Under the pieces are notes generated by a model that saw only the letters and a program-made list of their open reading frames with translations, was not told the origin of the DNA and searched no databases. The translations under genes and the position numbers were made by a program. This document shows positions 25,296-34,995 of a DNA stretch of 63,478 nucleotides, piece after piece. How positions within the stretch are numbered: the first letter of the stretch is position 1; every line of letters begins with the position of its first letter. Origin of the DNA: Streptomyces amritsarensis (GTDB taxonomy: Bacteria; Actinomycetota; Actinomycetes; Streptomycetales; Streptomycetaceae); contig NZ_MQUR01000037.1 in the NCBI RefSeq assembly GCF_001953875.1, positions 1-63,478 of the forward strand, read 5' to 3'.

Positions 25296-26759
25296 TCAGC
25301 CGACCCCGAGCCAGCCCTCGATCGGGTGCAGGGCGAAGAAGACCACGAAGATCCCGGTCAGCGCCCACATGAAGCCGCCGATCTCCCGGGCCTTGCCCTG
25401 AGCGATCTTGATGGCGACGTAGGAGAGCACACCGGCGGCGACGCCGGCCGTGATCGAGTACGTGAACGGCATGATCACGACGGTCAGGAAGACCGGGATG
25501 GCCGTCGCGCTGTCGGCCCAGTCCACGTGGCGGGCGTTCTGCATCATCATCGCGCCGATGACCACCAGGGCCGCGGAGGCGACCTCGCCGGGGACGATCT
25601 GCGTGATCGGGGTGAAGAAGAGGCAGGCGGCGAAGAACAGGCCGGTCACGACGGAGGCGAGACCCGTGCGGGCGCCCTCGCCGACGCCGGTCGCGGACTC
25701 GACGAACACGGTCTGGCCGGAGCCGCCGGAGACGCCGCCGATGGCGCCGCCGGCGCCGTCGATGAAGAGCGCCTTGGACAGGCCAGGCATGCGGCCCTTG
25801 TCGTCGGCCAGCTTGGCCTCGGTGCCGACACCGATGATGGTGGCCATCGCGTCGAAGAAGCCGGCCAGGACCAGGGTGAAGACGATCATGCCGACCGTCA
25901 TGTAGCCGACGTCGCCCCAGCCGCCGAACGAGACGTCGCCGAAGAGCGAGAAGTCGGGCATCGAGACCGCGGAGCCGGAGAGCTCCGGCGGGCCGCTGCG
26001 CCAGGCCTTGGGGTCGATGTTCGCGATGGCGTTGACGATGGCCGCGACGACGGTGCCGCCGACGATGCCGATCAGGATGGCACCGGGGATCTTGCGGGCC
26101 TGCAGCATGAAGATCGCGAGCAGGGTGAGGCAGAAGATCAGGACGGGCCAGCCGGCGAGCTCACCGACCGAGCCGAGCTGGAGCGGGGGCCCCTGCTCGG
26201 GGCCGCGGCCGACGAAGCCGGCCTTCACGAGACCGATCAGGGCGACGAACATGCCGATGCCCATGGTGATCGCGTGCTTGAGCGCGAGGGGGATCGCGTT
26301 CATGATCATCTCTCGGAGGCCGGTGACGACCAGGAGACAGATCACGACACCGTAGACCACACACATGCCCATGGCCTGCGGCCAGGTCATCTGGGGGGCC
26401 ACCTGCGAGGCGAGCACACCGGAGACGGAGAGCCCGGCGGCCAGAGCCAGCGGGACCTTGCCGACGAAGCCCATGAGGAGCGTGGTGACGGCCGCCGCGA
26501 ACGCCGTGGCCGTGATGATGGCCGAGGCCTCCATCGAGGTGCCGGCGACGTCCTTGCCCGACAGCAGCAGCGGGTTGAGCAGGAGGATGTACGCCATGGC
26601 CATGAAGGTCGTGATACCGCCACGGACCTCGTTGCCGACGTTGGATCCTCTATGGGTTATATGAAAGTAGCGGTCGAGCCAAGAACGCCCGGCGGGGGTG
26701 GGGGAGCCGTCTCCGGCTTCCTCCGCGGTGGTCCTGGACTCCACTGACGACTGGGTCAT
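25296..26759 (-). CDS. NCS2 (AzgA-type) purine permease
   Basis: A 487-residue membrane transporter with about 12-14 hydrophobic segments. The early motif NEVRGGITTFMAMAYILLLNP, the middle GFFDAMATIIGVGTEA and SGGSGQTVFVESATGVGEGARTGLAS are hallmarks of the guanine/hypoxanthine/adenine proton symporters of the AzgA subgroup. The start at 26759 (MTQSSVES) is chosen over a longer frame because GGGAG precedes it. It would supply purine bases to the xanthine dehydrogenase encoded upstream. A hairpin and 326-base gap separate it from the xdh operon, so it has its own promoter. Confidence 0.92.
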   Translation of the reverse strand: MTQSSVESRTTAEEAGDGSPTPAGRSWLDRYFHITHRGSNVGNEVRGGITTFMAMAYILLLNPLLLSGKDVAGTSMEASAIITATAFAAAVTTLLMGFVGKVPLALAAGLSVSGVLASQVAPQMTWPQAMGMCVVYGVVICLLVVTGLREMIMNAIPLALKHAITMGIGMFVALIGLVKAGFVGRGPEQGPPLQLGSVGELAGWPVLIFCLTLLAIFMLQARKIPGAILIGIVGGTVVAAIVNAIANIDPKAWRSGPPELSGSAVSMPDFSLFGDVSFGGWGDVGYMTVGMIVFTLVLAGFFDAMATIIGVGTEAKLADDKGRMPGLSKALFIDGAGGAIGGVSGGSGQTVFVESATGVGEGARTGLASVVTGLFFAACLFFTPITQIVPGEVASAALVVIGAMMMQNARHVDWADSATAIPVFLTVVIMPFTYSITAGVAAGVLSYVAIKIAQGKAREIGGFMWALTGIFVVFFALHPIEGWLGVG

Positions 26760-27085
26760 GGTGCCTAACTCCCAAGGTTCAAAGGGGCACCCGCTTGGGG
26801 ATTGGAGAATGCGGGATTTGGGATGGTGCGTTTGGCTGCACGACCCGGGGTGACGGCCCGAGGCGACGCGAATGTTCACTGCGTGTACTGCGGGTAGTGC
26901 GGGGTGACCGCTGGTACTACATGGGGGTTTTCGCAGGGGTACTGCCGGCTGAAGGGACCGCGAGCGGTGCGGTGCTTCGTATGTACTCCGGGCGGTGCGG
27001 CGGTGAAGTGTGACGTTCCCGAGTCACACCGCCCGGAGAGTCCGAGGGGGTCCGGGGGCCTCGCGGCCCCCGGACCGGGCCCGTC
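26760..27085. other. gap between purine permease and xdh operon
   Basis: No gene. It contains the xdh terminator hairpin at 27049-27076 and, nearer 26760-26900, the leader and promoter of the permease, which is richer in A/T (GGATTTGGGATGG-type runs). No operator could be identified with confidence. Confidence 0.6.
27049..27076 (-). terminator. terminator after the xdh operon
   Basis: GGTCCGGGGGCC and GGCCCCCGGACC form a perfect 12-bp stem around TCGC, 9 bases past the stop of the molybdopterin subunit on the minus strand. Confidence 0.85.
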
Positions 27086-29482
27086 CTAGAGGGTCCCGGT
27101 GAGGGCTTCCGGACGGATCGGGGTCTTGTTGAGCTCCAGCCCGGTCGCCTGCCGGATCGCCGCGAGGACGGCCGGGGTGGACGACAGGGTCGGGGCCTCG
27201 CCCAGACCGCGAAGGCCGTAGGGGGCGTTCGGGTCGGCGAGCTCCAGGACGTCGACCGGGATGGTCGGGGTGTCGAGGATGGTCGGGATCAGGTAGTCCG
27301 TGAAGGAGGGGTTGCGCACCTTCGCGGTCTTCGGGTCCACGATGATCTCCTCCATGACCGCCACACCGAGACCCTGGGTGGTACCACCCTGGATCTGGCC
27401 GACCACGGAGAGCATGTTGAGGGCCTTGCCCACGTCCTGGGCGGTCGCCAGCTCGACGACCTTGACCAGGCCGAGCTCGGTGTCCACCTCGACGACCGCG
27501 CGGTGCGCGGCGAAGGTGTACTGGACGTGGCCGTCGCCCTGGCCGGTCTTCAGGTCGAAGGCGACCGTCGGACGGTGGCGGAACTCGAGCTCGAGGTCGA
27601 TCGCCTCGTCCTCCAGGATGTCGGCGATGTCCGCGAGGACCTCGCCGCCGTCGGTGACGACCTTGCCGCCCTCGAGGAGCAGCTCGGCCTGGGCCCACGC
27701 CGGGTGGTAGGAGCCGTTCTTGCGGCGGCCCATCTCCAGCAGTGCCTCACGGACGTGCTCACAGGTGTTCTTCACGGCGCCACCGGTCATGTACGTCTGC
27801 CGCGAGGCGGACGTGGAACCGGCGGAGCCGACCTGCGTGTCGGCCGGGTGGATGGTCACCTGCGTGACGCCCAGCTCGGTACGGGCGATCTGCGCGTGGA
27901 CGGTGACGCCGCCCTGGCCGACCTCCGCCATGGCCGTGTGGACCATCGCGACGGGCTCGCCGTTGATGACCTCCAGGCGCACACGGGCGGTGGAGTAGTC
28001 GTCGAAGCCCTCGGAGAAGCCGACGTTCTTGATGCCGACCGCGTAGCCGACGCCGCGGACGACGCCCTCGCCGTGGGTGGTGTTCGACAGACCGCCCGGC
28101 AGCGCGCGGACGTCCGCGCCCTCGCCGGCCGTCTCCCACTGGCGCTCCGGCGGCAGCGGGCGGGCCTTGACCCGGCGCAGCAGCTCGGCGACGGGCGCCG
28201 GGGAGTCCACGACCTGGCCGGTGGGCATGATCGTGCCCATCTCCATGGCGTTCAGCTGGCGGAACTCGACCGGGTCCATGCCCAGCTTCGCCGCGAGCTT
28301 GTCCATCTGGGCCTCGTACGCGAAGCAGGCCTGGACGGCGCCGAAGCCGCGCATCGCGCCGCAGGGCGGGTTGTTCGTGTAGAGCGCGATCGCCTCGATG
28401 TCGACGTCGTCCACGACGTACGGGCCGACGGAGAGGGAGGACGCGTTGCCGACGACGGCCGGGGAGGCCGAGGCGTACGCACCGCCGTCGAGCACGATCC
28501 TGCACTTCATGTGCGTGATCTTGCCGTCCTTGGTGGCGCCGTGCTCGTACCAGAGCTTCGCCGGGTGGCGGTGCACGTGGCCGAAGAAGGACTCGAACCG
28601 GTTGTAGACGATCTTGACCGGCTTGTTGGTGGCGAGGGCCAGCAGGCAGGCGTGGATCTGCATCGAGATGTCCTCGCGGCCGCCGAAGGCGCCGCCGACG
28701 CCGGAGAGCGTCATGCGGACCTTCTCCTCGGGCAGGCCGAGGACGGGGGCGATCTGCTTGAGGTCCGAGTGCAGCCACTGGGTGGCGACGTAGAGGTCGA
28801 CGCCGCCGTCCTCGGAGGGTACGGCGAGACCGGACTCCGGGCCGAGGAAGGCCTGGTCCTGCATGCCGAAGGTGTACTCGCCCTCGACGATGACGTCGGC
28901 GCGCTTGCGGGCCTCCTCCACGTTGCCGCGGATGATCGGCTGGCGGTGCACGATGTTCGGGTGCGGGACGTGGCCGGCGTGGTGGTCGTCACGGCCCTCG
29001 TGGATCAGCGGCGCGTCGGCGGCCAGGGCCGAGGCCTCGTCCGTGACGAGCGGCAGCTCCCGGTAGTCGATCTTGATCTTGGCGGCCGCGCGGCGGGCGG
29101 TCTCCGGGTGGTCGGCGGCCACGAGGGCGACCGGCTCGCCGTGGTGGCGTACCCGGCCGTTGGCGAGCACGGGGGTGTCCTGGATCTCCAGGCCGTAGTT
29201 CTTCATCTCGGCCGGCAGGTCGTCGTACGTCAGCACCGAGTAGACGCCCGGCATGGCCAGCGCCTCGGAGATGTCGATGGAGACGATCTCGGCGTGGGCG
29301 ACGGTGCTGCGCAGGGTCTGGCCCCACAGCATGTCCTCGTGCCACATGTCCGAGGAGTACGCGAACTCGCCGGTGACCTTGAGGGTGCCGTCCGGGCGCA
29401 GCGTGGACTCGCCGATGCCGCCCTTGTTGTGCTTCTGGGTGACGTTCGTCGGCGTACCGACGGTGCGGGTGTCCTGAGCCAT
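27086..29482 (-). CDS. xanthine dehydrogenase molybdopterin-binding subunit
   Basis: The 798-residue catalytic subunit of a three-subunit xanthine dehydrogenase that oxidises hypoxanthine and xanthine to urate. It carries the aldehyde-oxidase/xanthine-dehydrogenase a/b hammerhead domain (about 35-150) and the molybdopterin domains, with QDQAFLGPESGLAVP, GVGGAFGGREDISMQ, PPCGAMRGFGAVQACF and, near the end, the active-site-type segment APYGLRGLGEAPTLS, where the Glu is the expected catalytic base. It starts 2 bases after the 2Fe-2S subunit stop, so the FAD, Fe-S and Mo subunits form one operon. A substrate other than xanthine cannot be excluded from sequence alone. Confidence 0.94.
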   Translation of the reverse strand: MAQDTRTVGTPTNVTQKHNKGGIGESTLRPDGTLKVTGEFAYSSDMWHEDMLWGQTLRSTVAHAEIVSIDISEALAMPGVYSVLTYDDLPAEMKNYGLEIQDTPVLANGRVRHHGEPVALVAADHPETARRAAAKIKIDYRELPLVTDEASALAADAPLIHEGRDDHHAGHVPHPNIVHRQPIIRGNVEEARKRADVIVEGEYTFGMQDQAFLGPESGLAVPSEDGGVDLYVATQWLHSDLKQIAPVLGLPEEKVRMTLSGVGGAFGGREDISMQIHACLLALATNKPVKIVYNRFESFFGHVHRHPAKLWYEHGATKDGKITHMKCRIVLDGGAYASASPAVVGNASSLSVGPYVVDDVDIEAIALYTNNPPCGAMRGFGAVQACFAYEAQMDKLAAKLGMDPVEFRQLNAMEMGTIMPTGQVVDSPAPVAELLRRVKARPLPPERQWETAGEGADVRALPGGLSNTTHGEGVVRGVGYAVGIKNVGFSEGFDDYSTARVRLEVINGEPVAMVHTAMAEVGQGGVTVHAQIARTELGVTQVTIHPADTQVGSAGSTSASRQTYMTGGAVKNTCEHVREALLEMGRRKNGSYHPAWAQAELLLEGGKVVTDGGEVLADIADILEDEAIDLELEFRHRPTVAFDLKTGQGDGHVQYTFAAHRAVVEVDTELGLVKVVELATAQDVGKALNMLSVVGQIQGGTTQGLGVAVMEEIIVDPKTAKVRNPSFTDYLIPTILDTPTIPVDVLELADPNAPYGLRGLGEAPTLSSTPAVLAAIRQATGLELNKTPIRPEALTGTL

Positions 29483-29484
29483 GA

Positions 29485-30084
29485 TCAGACCGCCTCTCCC
29501 TGACGGGCGGCCGCGAGGCGGACCGCGTCGAGGATCTTCTCGTAGCCCGTGCAGCGGCAGAGGTTGCCGGACAGGGCCTCACGGATGTCCTGGTCGGACG
29601 GGTCGGCGTTCTGCTCCAGGAGAGCGTCGGCCTGGACCAGCAGACCCGGGGTGCAGAAACCGCACTGGACCGCGCCGGCGTCGATGAACGCCTGCTGGAT
29701 GTCGGAGAGCTCCACTCCCTCGCCGGTCTGCGAGTCGGTGCCCTTGGCGGACCACTGCTGGGCCTCGTCCGTGGACACGCCCTTGCCGCCGCCGCACGCG
29801 CCGGTGCCGCAGCCGTGGCCGTGCTCCTCGCGCTTCTTGGCGAAGTCGGCCAGGCCCTCGACGGTCACGACGTCGCGGCCCTCGACCTGGCCGGCGGCCA
29901 CCAGACAGGAGCAGACCGGCACGCCGTCGAGGCGGACGGTGCAGGATCCGCACTCGCCCTGCTCGCAGGCGTTCTTGGAGCCGGGCAGGCCCAGGCGCTC
30001 ACGCAGCACGTAGAGGAGGGACTCGCCCTCCCAGACGTCGTCGGCTTCCTGCGGACGACCGTTGACGGTGAAATTGACGCGCAT
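29485..30084 (-). CDS. xanthine dehydrogenase 2Fe-2S subunit
   Basis: A 199-residue electron-transfer subunit with two 2Fe-2S domains: a plant-ferredoxin type (CEQGECGSCTV..CSCLV, about 40-70) and the CO-dehydrogenase type (GAVQCGFCTPGLL ... GNLCRCTGYEKI). Between them, at about residues 95-140, it has an insertion rich in Gly and Cys (HGHGCGTGACGGGKG) and Gln/Thr that the usual 150-170 residue subunits lack. It lies between the FAD subunit and the Mo subunit with 2-base gaps on both sides, so translation is probably coupled. Confidence 0.94.
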   Translation of the reverse strand: MRVNFTVNGRPQEADDVWEGESLLYVLRERLGLPGSKNACEQGECGSCTVRLDGVPVCSCLVAAGQVEGRDVVTVEGLADFAKKREEHGHGCGTGACGGGKGVSTDEAQQWSAKGTDSQTGEGVELSDIQQAFIDAGAVQCGFCTPGLLVQADALLEQNADPSDQDIREALSGNLCRCTGYEKILDAVRLAAARQGEAV

Positions 30085-30086
30085 GA

Positions 30087-30980
30087 TTACGCAGCCCCTT
30101 CAAGCGAGCGGCCGTTCGTGCCGCGGTACTGCTCCCAGGTCCAGACGAGCTGGCGGCGAGCGAGGATGCCAACCGCGTGACGGCGGTACTTCGCCGTGCC
30201 ACGGACGTCGTCGATCGGGTTGCACGCCGCGGAGGCGAGCTCGCCGAACTGCTTGGCGATCGACGGGGTGATGACCTTGCCGTTGTCCCAGAAGCCGCCC
30301 TCGTCGAGCGCGGCGTTCAGGAACTCCTCGGCGGCCTTGGCCCGGACCGGGGTCGGGGCGGCCGAACCGATGCCCGTACGCACGGTGCGGGTGTCGGGGT
30401 GCAGGGCGAGGCCGAAGCCGCACACCGCGATGACCATGGCGTTGCGGGTGCCGACCTTCGAGTACTGCTGGGGGCCCGTGGCGTTCTTGATGTGGACCGA
30501 CTTGATGAGCTCGTCGGCGGCCAGTGCGTTGCGCTTCACACCGGTGTAGAACGCGTCGATCGGGATCATGCGCGAGCCGCGGACGGACTCGACCTCCACC
30601 TCGCAGCCGGCGGCCAGCAGGGCGGGGTGGGAGTCACCGGCGGGTGAGGCGCAACCGAGGTTGCCGCCGACACCGCCGCGGTTGCGGATCTGGGGGGACG
30701 CGACCGTGTGCGAGGCGAGCGCGAGACCCGGCAGGGTGGTCCGCAGGTTCTCCATGATCTGGGTGTACGGGACGGAGGCGCCGAGCTTGGTGACCTCCTC
30801 GCCTACCTCCCACTCCCGCAGCAGCTCGATGCGGCCCAGGTCGAGGAGGTACTCCGGACGGCGGTGGTCGAAGTTGATCTCGACCATGATGTCGGTGCCA
30901 CCCGCAATCGGCACAGCTGTGGGGAACTCGGCCTTAGCGGCGAGCGCCTCCTCCCAGCTGGCGGGGCGAAGGAAGTCCAT
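30087..30980 (-). CDS. xanthine dehydrogenase FAD-binding subunit
   Basis: A 297-residue subunit of the PCMH FAD-binding type. FAD motifs are AVPIAGGTDIMVEIN (about 22-36) and TVASPQIRNRGGVGGNLGCASPAGD (about 95-120), followed by a CO-dehydrogenase flavoprotein C-terminal domain. The start MDFLRPASW is preferred over an upstream ATG at 31013 because AAGAGAG precedes it at the right distance. First gene of the xdh operon, divergent from the pucR-like regulator with a 253-base shared promoter region. Confidence 0.93.
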   Translation of the reverse strand: MDFLRPASWEEALAAKAEFPTAVPIAGGTDIMVEINFDHRRPEYLLDLGRIELLREWEVGEEVTKLGASVPYTQIMENLRTTLPGLALASHTVASPQIRNRGGVGGNLGCASPAGDSHPALLAAGCEVEVESVRGSRMIPIDAFYTGVKRNALAADELIKSVHIKNATGPQQYSKVGTRNAMVIAVCGFGLALHPDTRTVRTGIGSAAPTPVRAKAAEEFLNAALDEGGFWDNGKVITPSIAKQFGELASAACNPIDDVRGTAKYRRHAVGILARRQLVWTWEQYRGTNGRSLEGAA

Positions 30981-31233
30981 GTCGGCTCTCTTCTTCTTAA
31001 TCGGGTCGTTCACTTCAAGCCAGGAGGCCCAATGGCCCTCGACTGGTCGTTCACGTGCTGTTAACGCGGTGTGGACTCAGTACACAAGCCGCGCGTCCCC
31101 CGGGTGCAGTCACCGAAACCATGAAGGAGTTGGCTGACGGCCTCCCTCGTCTTGTAGATTCGTATGAAAGGCAGGATGCGACGACCTGCCCGATTTCCAA
31201 CGGCAACATTCGAGACAGATCGGCGGCGACATC

Positions 31234-32913
31234 ATGCGGCTGCGCGCACTGCTGGAGACCGAGGCGCTGGGGCTGCGGCTGCTCGGCGGCGAGGACGAAC
31301 TCGACCGTACGGTCCGCGGGGTCATGACGACCGACCTGCGCGATCCCAGCCGGTACCTGTCCGGGGGTGAACTCGTCCTCACCGGCCTGGCATGGAGGCG
31401 AAATTCAGCCGACTCCGAGCCGTTCGTACGAATCCTCGCGAGCGCCGGCGTCGCGGGGCTCGCGGCGGGCGAGGCGGAGCTGGGAGACATCCCGGACGAT
31501 CTCGTTTCGGCCTGCGTGCGCAACCGGCTGCCGCTGTTCGCCGTGAACGAGGACGTTGCATTCGCCACCATCACGGAGTACGTCGTACGGCAGGTCTCGG
31601 GCGAGCGCGCCGGGGACCTGGCGGCCGTCGTGGACCGGCACCGCCGCCTGATGACCTCGGGTCCGGCGGGGGGCGGCCCCGACGTGGTGCTGGATCTCCT
31701 CACCACCGACCTCGACCTCCGGGCCTGGGTGCTGTCCCCCACCGGACGGCAGATCGCCGGGGCGGGTGAGCCGCTGGCGCCGGGCATCTGCGCAGCGCTG
31801 GCGGGCGAGCACCTCGCGGCGGTCCGGACGGGCCGCAGGGGGCCGCACCGGATCTCCATCCAGGGTATTACCTACTCGCTCTTCCCGATCAGGGGACACG
31901 GCCGCGGTGCCGCCGGACCGGCCGCCCGCGACGTGCGCGAGACCGTGCTGTCGGACTGGCTCCTGGCCGTCGAGGCGGACGCCGGCGACTGGCCGGCCGA
32001 GCGGCTGGACCTGCTCCAGGGCGTCACCCAGCTGATCGCCGTGGAGCGCGACCGGCGCGACGCCGCCCGCACCGTGCGCCGCCGCCTCGCACAGGAGGTC
32101 CTGGAGCTGGTCCAGACGGGCGCCGCGCCCGCCGAGATCGCCGCCCGTCTGCGGGTGGCGGCCCCGGTGCTGCTGCCCGGGCTGGGCGCCGCCCCGCACT
32201 GGCAGGTCGTGGTGGCGCGCGTGGACTGGGACAGCGGGGACATCCCCGGCGGCCCGGTCGCCCAGTCGCTGCTGGAGGAGATCCTCGTCGACCCGTCCGT
32301 CTCGGGCCCGGAGCCGTCCGACCGGATCGCGGTGGCCCATGCGGGTGACGAGGCCATCGCACTGGTGCCGCTGCCCTCGCTGTCCGGGGACGCCGGGGAG
32401 GACAAGGGCCCGGACTCGGCCCTTCACGCCGACGAGCTGCTGGCGACCGTACGGGACCCCCTGGCGGCCGGCCTGGCCGACGACGGCCGGCTCACGCTCG
32501 GCGTCAGTGCGGCCGTGCACTCCGCCGAAGGGCTGCGCGGGGCACTGGAGGAGGCCCGGCACGCCCGCCGGGTCGCGGCGGCCCGCCCGGGCCGGGTCTG
32601 CGCGGCCGGCCATCACGAGCTGGCGTCGCACGTGCTGCTGCTGCCGTTCGTCCCGGACGACGTGCGCCGCGCGTTCACCGCCCGGCTGCTGGACCCGCTG
32701 CGGGACTACGACCGGCGCCACCGGGCGGAGCTCATCCCGACCCTGGAGGCCTTCCTGGACTGCGACGGCTCCTGGACCCGCTGCGCGACCCGCCTGCACC
32801 TGCACGTCAACACACTGCGCTACCGGGTCGGGCGAATCGAGCAGTTGACGGGTCGGGACCTTTCCCGGCTGGAGGACAAGCTCGACTTCTTCCTGGCACT
32901 GCGCATGAGCTGA
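31234..32913 (+). CDS. PucR family transcriptional regulator
   Basis: A 559-residue regulator with an N-terminal PucR domain (about 1-125: LLETEALGLRLLGGEDELDRTV, TTDLRDPSRYLSGGELVLTG), a variable middle, and a C-terminal PucR-type helix-turn-helix (about 500-556: AFLDCDGSWTRCATRLHLHVNTLRYRVGRIE). PucR members switch on purine degradation genes when purine intermediates build up. It is transcribed away from the xdh operon, the classic place for a direct regulator of it. It is cytoplasmic. No autoregulatory site could be named. Confidence 0.93.
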   Translation: MRLRALLETEALGLRLLGGEDELDRTVRGVMTTDLRDPSRYLSGGELVLTGLAWRRNSADSEPFVRILASAGVAGLAAGEAELGDIPDDLVSACVRNRLPLFAVNEDVAFATITEYVVRQVSGERAGDLAAVVDRHRRLMTSGPAGGGPDVVLDLLTTDLDLRAWVLSPTGRQIAGAGEPLAPGICAALAGEHLAAVRTGRRGPHRISIQGITYSLFPIRGHGRGAAGPAARDVRETVLSDWLLAVEADAGDWPAERLDLLQGVTQLIAVERDRRDAARTVRRRLAQEVLELVQTGAAPAEIAARLRVAAPVLLPGLGAAPHWQVVVARVDWDSGDIPGGPVAQSLLEEILVDPSVSGPEPSDRIAVAHAGDEAIALVPLPSLSGDAGEDKGPDSALHADELLATVRDPLAAGLADDGRLTLGVSAAVHSAEGLRGALEEARHARRVAAARPGRVCAAGHHELASHVLLLPFVPDDVRRAFTARLLDPLRDYDRRHRAELIPTLEAFLDCDGSWTRCATRLHLHVNTLRYRVGRIEQLTGRDLSRLEDKLDFFLALRMS

Positions 32914-33078
32914 GGAGATCCGCTCCCCCGCCGACCGCGGGCCGGCCGGCGGCGCTGATGATCCGTCCGGACTTTGTGAAAGAGTTCACCCGACCCCTTG
33001 GCCGGAGCCCGCGATCCGTGCTCTCATTTCGCCCCAGGGCTCAACCATGTGCTGCTTGATTGCTTCGGGGAGGGCAAT

Positions 33079-33867
33079 GTGGCGGATACCGCCATGTCGG
33101 GAGCCGGTTCCACCGGGGGAGACGACCCCCTCCAGCGGGCGATATGGCGGCTGCGCTCGCGCGGCTGTTGGACCGACGCGGCGGCTCTGCTGACGCCCCA
33201 TGTGGGCAAGGCCGGCCAGGCGGCCGCCGCCGTGCAGCGCACGGCGCTGCTCGTCGAACGGTGCCTGTTCACGGGCCAGGGCTGGTCCGAGGCCGAGGAC
33301 GCGCTGCGGATCGCCGAGGCGGTCGCCCAGGACGACGACGACCGGGGCGCGGCCGCGTGCGAGCGGGGCCAGCTGGCCTACGCCGCGACGGTGCTGGGCG
33401 TACGCGACCGGGCCGACGAGGCCCGCTCCGCGCTGGGCCGGGCGGCGGCCCTGCTGTCACCGGGATCCCGGACCCGCCCGCTGCTGGACTTCCGCCGCGG
33501 CCTGGTCGCCGAGCACCTCGCGGACGCCCCGCAGTCCGCCCGGCCCGCCTACCGCCGCGCCCACGCGGGGGCCGAGGCGCACGGGGACACCCTGCTGCTG
33601 TCGTTCACGTTCCGGCATCTGGCGGCCCTCGCCCTGCGCGACGGCGAGGTGGCCGAGGCCCGCAAGGGGTTCGCGGAGTCGCTGCGGATCCGGGAGGACC
33701 TGGGCTTCCTGATCGGCACCGCCCCGGCGCTGGCGGCGCTGGCCGAGGCCGAACCGGAGCCCGAGGCCACCCGGCTGCGCGCGGAGGCCCGCCGGCTGTT
33801 CCACCTGCTGGGCGGCATCCCCACCTGGCTGGCGGACCAGCTCCACCCCGCACCTGCCGTCCAGTAG
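33079..33867 (+). CDS. TPR-like helical repeat protein
   Basis: A 262-residue protein made of paired helices (AEDALRIAEAVAQ, DEARSALGRAAALL, AEARKGFAESLRIREDLG) that look like tetratricopeptide repeats of the MalT/SARP-linked type, without any DNA-binding or enzymatic motif. GTG at 33079 is chosen because GGGGAGG lies just upstream; ATG at 33094 is the alternative. It is probably a scaffold or an orphan C-terminal part of a larger regulator family. It is followed by a perfect hairpin. No clear link to the neighbouring purine genes. Confidence 0.75.
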   Translation: MADTAMSGAGSTGGDDPLQRAIWRLRSRGCWTDAAALLTPHVGKAGQAAAAVQRTALLVERCLFTGQGWSEAEDALRIAEAVAQDDDDRGAAACERGQLAYAATVLGVRDRADEARSALGRAAALLSPGSRTRPLLDFRRGLVAEHLADAPQSARPAYRRAHAGAEAHGDTLLLSFTFRHLAALALRDGEVAEARKGFAESLRIREDLGFLIGTAPALAALAEAEPEPEATRLRAEARRLFHLLGGIPTWLADQLHPAPAVQ

Positions 33868-34247
33868 GGCTGGGGCCGGACGCCGGGGCGCGGCGTCCGG
33901 TGCGGTGCAGCGCAAGGCGGCGGGCCGCGGCGCGTGCCGGACGTACGTGCGCGGTCCGACAACGCGGCGAGGTGCCGTTGCCGTGCCGGTCACACCACTG
34001 GCCCGGCCGACCCCGGCGCCCCACGGACCGATCTGCGGTGCGGCCCGCCCGTACGGCACTCCGCGCCCACGCCGCAGGCCCCGGCGCGGCGGGATCGTCC
34101 GCGGGCAGGCCCGGGCCGGCGGGGCGGACCGGGCCGCCGGGGGGAGACCCGGGCGCGGCCGGGGCTGCGCGGGGTCCCGGGGCCGAGTCCCGGCAGACCG
34201 GGCCGCCCGGCATGCCAGGGGCCGCTCCGGGCGGGGTCGCGTCCGGG
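33868..34247. other. GC-rich gap between TPR protein and GntR regulator
   Basis: About 380 bases. A hairpin stands at the left end (33876-33900). Open frames run through it in several phases but with low-complexity Arg/Gly/Pro translations and no ribosome sites, so I see no gene. Confidence 0.6.
33876..33900 (+). terminator. terminator after the TPR protein gene
   Basis: CCGGACGCCG and CGGCGTCCGG form a perfect 10-bp stem around GGGCG, 9 bases past the stop codon. Confidence 0.8.
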
Positions 34248-34907
34248 TCAGGAGCCGGCGAAGTGCTCCCGTACCAGGGACTCCACGACCGTGAGGTCAC
34301 GGGCGATCAGCGCCTCCAGCAGCGCCGAGTGCTCGGCCGCGTCGGCGACGAGATCGGCCCGCCGAACCCGCGGAGCGCCCGGCAGGGGCCACTGGGCGCG
34401 GCGGTGGAGCTCCTCCGCCACCTGCACCAGTTGCTCGTTGCCGGCCAGCCGCAGCACCGCCCGGTGGAAGGCCCGGTCCGCCTCCGCGTAGCCGGGCAGG
34501 TCGCCCGCGGCGGCCGCCTCGGCCGTGGCGGTCACGGCCGGACGCAGGGCCTGCCAGGCGGCTTCGGGCACGGTGCGGGCCAGTCGCAGCATGACGGGGA
34601 CTTCGAGGAGCGCGCGGACCTCGGCCAGCTCGGCGAGCTCCCGGGGGGTCCGGGACAGGACACGGAAGCCCCGGTTCGGAAGGCATTCCACCGCTCCCTC
34701 GACGGCCAGCTGCTGCATCGCCTCGCGCACGGGGGTCGCGGAGACCCCGAAGCGCTCCCCCAGCGCCGGGCCGGAGTAGATCTCCCCGGGGACGAGCTCG
34801 CCGTCGACCAGGGCCGCGCGCAGGGCGTCGAGGACCTGCCCGCGCACCGAATGGCGCAACACCTTCCGCTTTTGTGCCGGTACCCGGGCCTGGGCCGCCT
34901 CGTGCAC
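34248..34907 (-). CDS. GntR family regulator with FCD ligand domain
   Basis: A 219-residue repressor-type protein. Residues about 15-80 form the GntR winged helix (HSVRGQVLDALRAALVDGEL, SATPVREAMQQLAVEGAVE). Residues about 90-215 form an all-helical FCD domain, with Asp/His positions for a metal (ADRAFHRAV, AEHSALLEAL, VREHF). FadR/VanR-type members respond to small carboxylic acids. The GTG start has GGAGGAGG upstream. The target is unknown; it is divergent from the ferric reductase gene and there is no adjacent metabolic gene on its own strand. Confidence 0.92.
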   Translation of the reverse strand: MHEAAQARVPAQKRKVLRHSVRGQVLDALRAALVDGELVPGEIYSGPALGERFGVSATPVREAMQQLAVEGAVECLPNRGFRVLSRTPRELAELAEVRALLEVPVMLRLARTVPEAAWQALRPAVTATAEAAAAGDLPGYAEADRAFHRAVLRLAGNEQLVQVAEELHRRAQWPLPGAPRVRRADLVADAAEHSALLEALIARDLTVVESLVREHFAGS

Positions 34908-34995
34908 TCGGTCCTCCTCCGGGTCTCGGCCTGCTGACCTCCGAGAATAGGTGACGCGCCGCGCGACGGGTGGATACGGATACGCGAGAGTCGGG

